Assembly: GCA_947642745.1 (NCBI GenBank)
Contig: CANRTU010000011.1
Span: forward strand, 1-64,000
DNA from: an uncultured Eubacterium sp.
GTDB lineage: Bacteria; Bacillota; Clostridia; Lachnospirales; Lachnospiraceae
DNA: 64,000 nt
Reading direction: 5' to 3'
The notes under the pieces are model-generated. The model had not been told where the DNA came from. It was given only the letters and a program-made list of their open reading frames with translations, and ran no database searches. Below are positions 60,579-64,000 of the stretch, in pieces; positions within the stretch are counted from its first letter, which is position 1, and each line of letters begins with the position of its first letter. Made by a program: the position numbers and the translations under genes.

Positions 60579-61478
60579 TCAGTTACCGGTCAGTTCCATA
60601 AAATAGCTTTCCAGATCCTGTCCGGTCAGACGGCTTTCTTTTAGCGGAATGCCGTTTTCAACTAACGTACGGTTAATTTCCACGGTTTCTTCCAGCCGTT
60701 CGAATATGCGTAAAAGACCGGTTTCTGGTACATCATAACTGTGAATGTTCAGCGTTTCTTCCAGCACTTTGGCAGCGCCTGGAGCATCCGGGGTTATGAT
60801 CTTAAGGCATCTGCGGCAGTTTAGTTTCAGTTCACCAGTATCAAATTCCCTGATCAGCCTGCCGTTTCGGATAATCCCGTAATGGGTTGCTATTTTGGAC
60901 AGTTCTCCCAGAATATGGCTGGAAATAAGGATGGTAACCTGTTTTTCCCGGTTCAGCCGCACCAGCAGCTGGCGGATTTCCAGAATGCCCGACGGGTCCA
61001 GCCCGTTGACCGGCTCATCCAGAATTAGAAAATCCGGATTTCTAAGCAGAGCGATTGCTATGCCAAGCCGCTGTTTCATGCCCAGGGAAAAGTTCCGGAC
61101 CTTTTTCTTACCGGTATCAGAAAGTCCGGTCAGTGTGAGCAGTTCATCCACCCGGCTTTTTTCCGGGATACCAAAGGTACGGCGCAGAAATTCCAGATTG
61201 TCCCTGGCAGGCATACCGGGATAGATACCCGGAGTTTCGATTAAAGTGCCGATCCGTATCCGTTCCCGTTCCAGGTTTGTGGAACCAAACAGCATCATGG
61301 AACCTGACGACGGCGCAGCCAGTCCTGCCGCCATACGCATGAAGGTGGTCTTTCCAGCGCCATTTTTGCCAATAAAGCCATAAATGCTCCCTTTTGGCAC
61401 GTGCATGTTTACCTGGTCCACGACCCTGGCTTTCCCGTATATTTTTGTCAGGGCGTCTGTCTGTAATACATAGTCCAT
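60579..61478 (-). CDS. ABC exporter ATP-binding protein (BcrA/lantibiotic-immunity type)
   Basis: 299 residues from ATG 61478 (AAAGGA 8 nt upstream). Walker A GFIGKNGAGKTTFMRMAAGL, signature FSLGMKQRLGIAIALLR, Walker B LILDEPVNGLDPSGI, H-loop ISSHILGE. Shares LTGLSDTGKKK and the ATHYG-I/F loop with the ATPase at 56375. With the permease at 59371 and the two-component system it makes a typical peptide-sensing resistance module. Confidence 0.93.
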   Translation of the reverse strand: MDYVLQTDALTKIYGKARVVDQVNMHVPKGSIYGFIGKNGAGKTTFMRMAAGLAAPSSGSMMLFGSTNLERERIRIGTLIETPGIYPGMPARDNLEFLRRTFGIPEKSRVDELLTLTGLSDTGKKKVRNFSLGMKQRLGIAIALLRNPDFLILDEPVNGLDPSGILEIRQLLVRLNREKQVTILISSHILGELSKIATHYGIIRNGRLIREFDTGELKLNCRRCLKIITPDAPGAAKVLEETLNIHSYDVPETGLLRIFERLEETVEINRTLVENGIPLKESRLTGQDLESYFMELTGN

Positions 61479-61513
61479 ATATACTATCCTTTCTGTTTCA
61501 TCTGTAAAGTTTT

Positions 61514-61708
61514 CAAAGCGTGTCTGAAAAGTAAGTTCCGTGTGTGTATTCCAGGCTTTGCGGGATATCCTGGCCGGATACAAAACACATAATCATACTG
61601 TTCCCGGGCAGCAGCGCCTGGTCAGTAAAGAGTCCGGATGATACTTTCCGGGCGATGGTACAAATTGCGGATGATATCTGACACAAAGTATTTTTCAGAC
61701 ACGCTCCG
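61514..61708. repeat. dispersed repeat, full copy before the ATPase
   Basis: Left end AGCGTGTCTGAAAAGTAAG (61517), right end TATTTTTCAGACACGCTC (61689-61706), about 190 bp in all. Inside is unlike the short copies except GATGGTACAAATTGCGG. Confidence 0.65.
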
Positions 61709-62007
61709 GAGTGTGTCTGAAAAATGCTTTCCATGAGGTGCGCCTTCCGGTTTGTGTAGAATTTATTCCAAATCCGGGAAGAATTATCCGTATCATGCCC
61801 TTTAGGGTACAAACCGGGGAGTACAGATCATTCCCGGCATCTGCACTCCCCACTTTGCGGAGGATATTACCCAAATTTAGTCAATGTAGCCCGCTATATC
61901 ATGCCCTTTGGGTACACCTCCTAAATTCGGGTAATATCCTCCATATCATGCCCTTTAGGGTACAAACTGTGAAGCACATATGCCAGAAAGCATTTTTCAA
62001 ACATGCT
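61709..62007. repeat. dispersed repeat, long copy directly joined to the previous one
   Basis: Left end GAGTGTGTCTGAAAAATG (61709), right end CATTTTTCAAACATGCTC (61990-62007). The centre has three copies of ATCATGCCCTTT-GGGTAC (61793, 61900, 61946) and CATCTGCACTCCCCACTTTG (61838). It begins 2 bp after the end of the previous copy: back-to-back insertion. Confidence 0.75.
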
Positions 62008-62107
62008 CTAGTATAGCTGACTGATTTTTAGAAATTTTAGGGAAAGTATAAATAAAGTATAAAGTTTTAAATGAATCAGCTGGCATGCGGCAGATACACG
62101 AAACGGA

Positions 62108-62809
62108 TTATTTCATTTTAAAGCCTATGCCCCAGACGGTCTGGATATAGCTTTCACCGGGATTTAATCTGGACAGTTTCTGGCGGATATTACTGATATG
62201 CACGTTTACCGCATTGTCTTCTCCCAGAAATTCCTCGTTCCATACCGATTCGTAGATATTGCTTTTTGTAAATACTTTTCTGGGATTTCCCATCAGCAGT
62301 TCCAGTATCAGGTATTCCCGTCTGGTAAGGGAGAGTTCCTGATCACCGACAAATGCCGAAAAGTCTTCCGGGTACATGGCAAGGTCTTTATACCGCAGTA
62401 CGGGGCTGGCGGGTCTGTCAGGGAAAGCTTCTAAAGGCGTCTGTCTGCTGCGCCGCAACACGGCTTCCAGGCGGGCCAGCAGTTCGCCGGTATCAAATGG
62501 TTTGGTCAGATAATCATCGGCTCCCTGGCGCAGCAGGGAGATTCTGGTGCCTACATCCTCTTTTGCGGAAGCCACGATGACGGCGGTCTGCGGGCTTTCG
62601 GTTTTTATGGCGGACAGTACCTGTTCGCCGGACAGGCCCGGCAGCATCAGATCCAGGATCATGGCAGCCGGAGATTCTTCTTTCACATATAGGAGCGCTT
62701 CTGTGCCGGAAAAGGCCTGCCGGATGCGGTAGCCCCCATATGTGAGCAGGTCGGAAAGCATCTGGCTGATATCGTTGTCATCTTCTGCGATTAAAATATA
62801 TTCTTTCAT
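62108..62809 (-). CDS. OmpR-family response regulator of the exporter module
   Basis: 233 residues from ATG 62809 (AGGTGAT upstream). Receiver: ILIAEDDNDI, Asp in MILDLMLPGLSGEQ, Lys in YLTKPFDTGE. Winged helix: LSLTRREYLILELLMGNPRK, FTKSNIYESVWNEE, NAVNVHISNIRQKLSRL, IQTVWGIGFKM. Its kinase is most likely the one at 58184, two genes further on. The frame runs upstream to 63001 through repeat DNA with no start site. Confidence 0.93.
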   Translation of the reverse strand: MKEYILIAEDDNDISQMLSDLLTYGGYRIRQAFSGTEALLYVKEESPAAMILDLMLPGLSGEQVLSAIKTESPQTAVIVASAKEDVGTRISLLRQGADDYLTKPFDTGELLARLEAVLRRSRQTPLEAFPDRPASPVLRYKDLAMYPEDFSAFVGDQELSLTRREYLILELLMGNPRKVFTKSNIYESVWNEEFLGEDNAVNVHISNIRQKLSRLNPGESYIQTVWGIGFKMK

Positions 62810-62941
62810 GGTATCACCTGTATATTTTTTTGTGGCGCCCGGTCTGTGCGGCATGTATGGTATGCCATCCGTGCTGTGGCTTGGGACAAAAATCCTGTCT
62901 GCGGGCCATGCCTGTATCAGACGGGCAGGGGGTCTGTTCCG

Positions 62942-63200
62942 GAGCGTGTCTGAAAAAATATTTCCGCCATCAGCATTCCCCGCTTTGTATCTGAGGAACA
63001 TGATACGGAGACGTTATCCCGAATTTATGATATGAGGTATAGCATGTTATATCCAAAGGGTGCGATGCGGCGTGCCGTCTGGTATGCCTTATAAATTTGG
63101 GATGAATTCTCCATTCATAATCATTCTCTTCAGGGTACAAACGGTGAAGCATATCATGCCCTTTCGTGCATCTTACGAAAAGCATTTTTAAAACATGCTC
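62942..63200. repeat. dispersed repeat, long copy before the response regulator
   Basis: Left end GAGCGTGTCTGAAAAAAT (62942), right end CATTTTTAAAACATGCTC (63183-63200). Inside are CATCAGCATTCCCCGCTTTG, AAATTTGGGATGAATT and ATATCATGCCCTTTCG. It lies between the AraC gene and the response regulator. Confidence 0.7.
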
Positions 63201-63211
63201 TGGTACGGGAA

Positions 63212-63228
63212 CTTTTTAAGATACGCTC
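63212..63228 (-). repeat. dispersed repeat end forming the AraC-type gene's stop
   Basis: CTTTTTAAGATACGCTC. On the minus strand GAGCGTATCTTAA yields S-V-S-stop, the end of the AraC gene. Confidence 0.7.
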
Positions 63229-64000
63229 TGATGGTGTTTGTTCCGGTATTCCAGGGGTGTGCAGTGAAAATTTTTTTTAAATGTTTCAGAGAAATAACTG
63301 GCGCTGTTAAATCCGGTTTCGCTGCTGATTTCCGTGATATTAAGACCTGTGTGAAGCAGCAGTGGCAGGGATCTGTCCAGCCGGTAGCCGGTAAGATACG
63401 CAACCGGAGTCCTGGAAAGGTACTTGTGGAACAGGGTGCGGCAGCTGCTTTTGCGGACATGTCCGGAATCTGCGATCATGGCCAGGGAGAGGGATTCTTT
63501 GTAATGGTTCTGGATAAAAGAAATCATCTGCCGCACAGCTGTCAGCTGCTGCCCTTTGGGCCGGCCGGACCGTTTTGGGAAATTTTTATACAGAGGGATC
63601 CACAGGGCGTGGACCAGCGGCTGGATTTCCAGAATGCTGTCTTCATGCGCCAGGCAGCCGCAGATACGTTTCAGAATCTGAAGTATCCCGTTTTGCCAGG
63701 CAATATTTCCATACAGCGGAATAAAGGGCTGTGCGGCGCTGGAAATAAGCGGCTCCACATATTGCTTTCCATAGTATTCGCTGGCGCACAGCAGCAGGGG
63801 ATGGAGCAGGATACAGATAAATTCACATTCGGTGTGGTCTGTGGAATATCCGTGATGGAGCTGTCTGCTGTTAACAAGAATGCCGTTTCCTGTTTCGAGG
63901 TATGTGGAACAGCCGTTTACATTATAGGACATATGGCCGGATAATACCAGGATGAATTCCAGGTCTTCGTGCCAGTGGCTGACGGCGGAAAAATCCGGAT
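63216..64000 (-). CDS. AraC-family transcriptional regulator (5' end beyond window)
   Basis: At least 261 residues; the frame stays open to the window edge (from HWHEDLEFILVLSGHMSYNV on), so the start lies past 64000. N-terminal cupin-like sensor: HWHEDLEFILVLSG, GNGILVNSRQLHHG. C-terminal pair of helix-turn-helix motifs: YKESLSLAMIADSGHVRKSS and LNITEISSETGFNSASYFSE, FKKNFHCTPLEYR. It probably binds a sugar or other small ligand; its target genes are outside. Its stop codon is supplied by a repeat end. Confidence 0.9.
   Translation of the reverse strand, partial: PDFSAVSHWHEDLEFILVLSGHMSYNVNGCSTYLETGNGILVNSRQLHHGYSTDHTECEFICILLHPLLLCASEYYGKQYVEPLISSAAQPFIPLYGNIAWQNGILQILKRICGCLAHEDSILEIQPLVHALWIPLYKNFPKRSGRPKGQQLTAVRQMISFIQNHYKESLSLAMIADSGHVRKSSCRTLFHKYLSRTPVAYLTGYRLDRSLPLLLHTGLNITEISSETGFNSASYFSETFKKNFHCTPLEYRNKHHQSVS

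Noticed and set aside
62810-63001. N-terminal extension of the response regulator
   Set aside because: The extra 64 codons come from repeat DNA; receiver domain starts normally at ATG 62809 with its own ribosome site.

Overview
The window reads as the chromosome of a Gram-positive anaerobic Clostridium, most likely a gut Lachnospiraceae. The basis is a moderate-GC genome with strong AGGAGG-type ribosome sites, a glgC-glgD pair, an acetate kinase, the yceD-rpmF-plsX-acpP-rnc-smc-ftsY run, an NfnAB pair, a sensory [FeFe] hydrogenase, and a DUF5717/DUF5716 block that I know only from Lachnospiraceae. Species cannot be named from the sequence alone. No rRNA, tRNA or CRISPR array was seen.

Layout. 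(1) 1-5.2 kb is the worn end of an integrative element: a cascade of overlapping small ORFs, a tyrosine integrase collapsed to its two ends, a sigma-like regulator, a pile of IS3 and IS256 transposase fragments, an intact Fic protein, and the first part of a group II intron reverse transcriptase. (2) 6.1-9.8 kb holds a large hybrid histidine kinase with a single-domain response regulator. (3) 9.9-16.8 kb is an accessory zone with a PPOX-family flavoprotein, a PnuC transporter behind a structured leader, relics of TnpV, nitroreductase and GNAT genes, and a class M sirtuin with a zinc-type macrodomain protein. (4) 17-19.4 kb carries two COG0523 GTPases, one with a long histidine-rich loop and one fused to a DUF1980-like domain. 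(5) 19.6-21.9 kb is NfnAB. (6) 21.9-25.8 kb has repeats (including a tandem 154-bp unit that ends in a terminator), a VanZ-like protein, an RNase H and a CobD/HisC-like aminotransferase. (7) 26-32.8 kb is a four-gene operon built around an Hsp70-like protein; this is the best candidate for an undescribed system. (8) 33.5-50 kb is mostly housekeeping: an unknown gene, the hydrogenase-MCP sensor, glgC/glgD, ackA, yceD-rpmF, plsX-acpP-rnc-smc-ftsY and a threonine ammonia-lyase. (9) 50-64 kb is regulatory and export: a BlaI/BlaR1-like pair with WG-type repeats, a NatAB-like ABC exporter, two peptide-type ABC exporters, a two-component system, and an AraC regulator cut by the window end.

A family of dispersed repeats bounded by GAGCGTGTCTGAAAAA and its complement appears about 15 times between genes. 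It splits the RR-ATPase-permease-kinase operon at every junction, and it supplies the stop codon of at least three genes (sirtuin, aminotransferase, AraC regulator). It looks like a MITE-type element that inserts just inside or after gene ends.

Working together: the 3' end couples metabolite sensing or antibiotic-peptide defence to ABC export. The central block is basic glycogen, acetate and lipid metabolism. NfnAB and the hydrogenase sensor belong to ferredoxin-based anaerobic redox balance.
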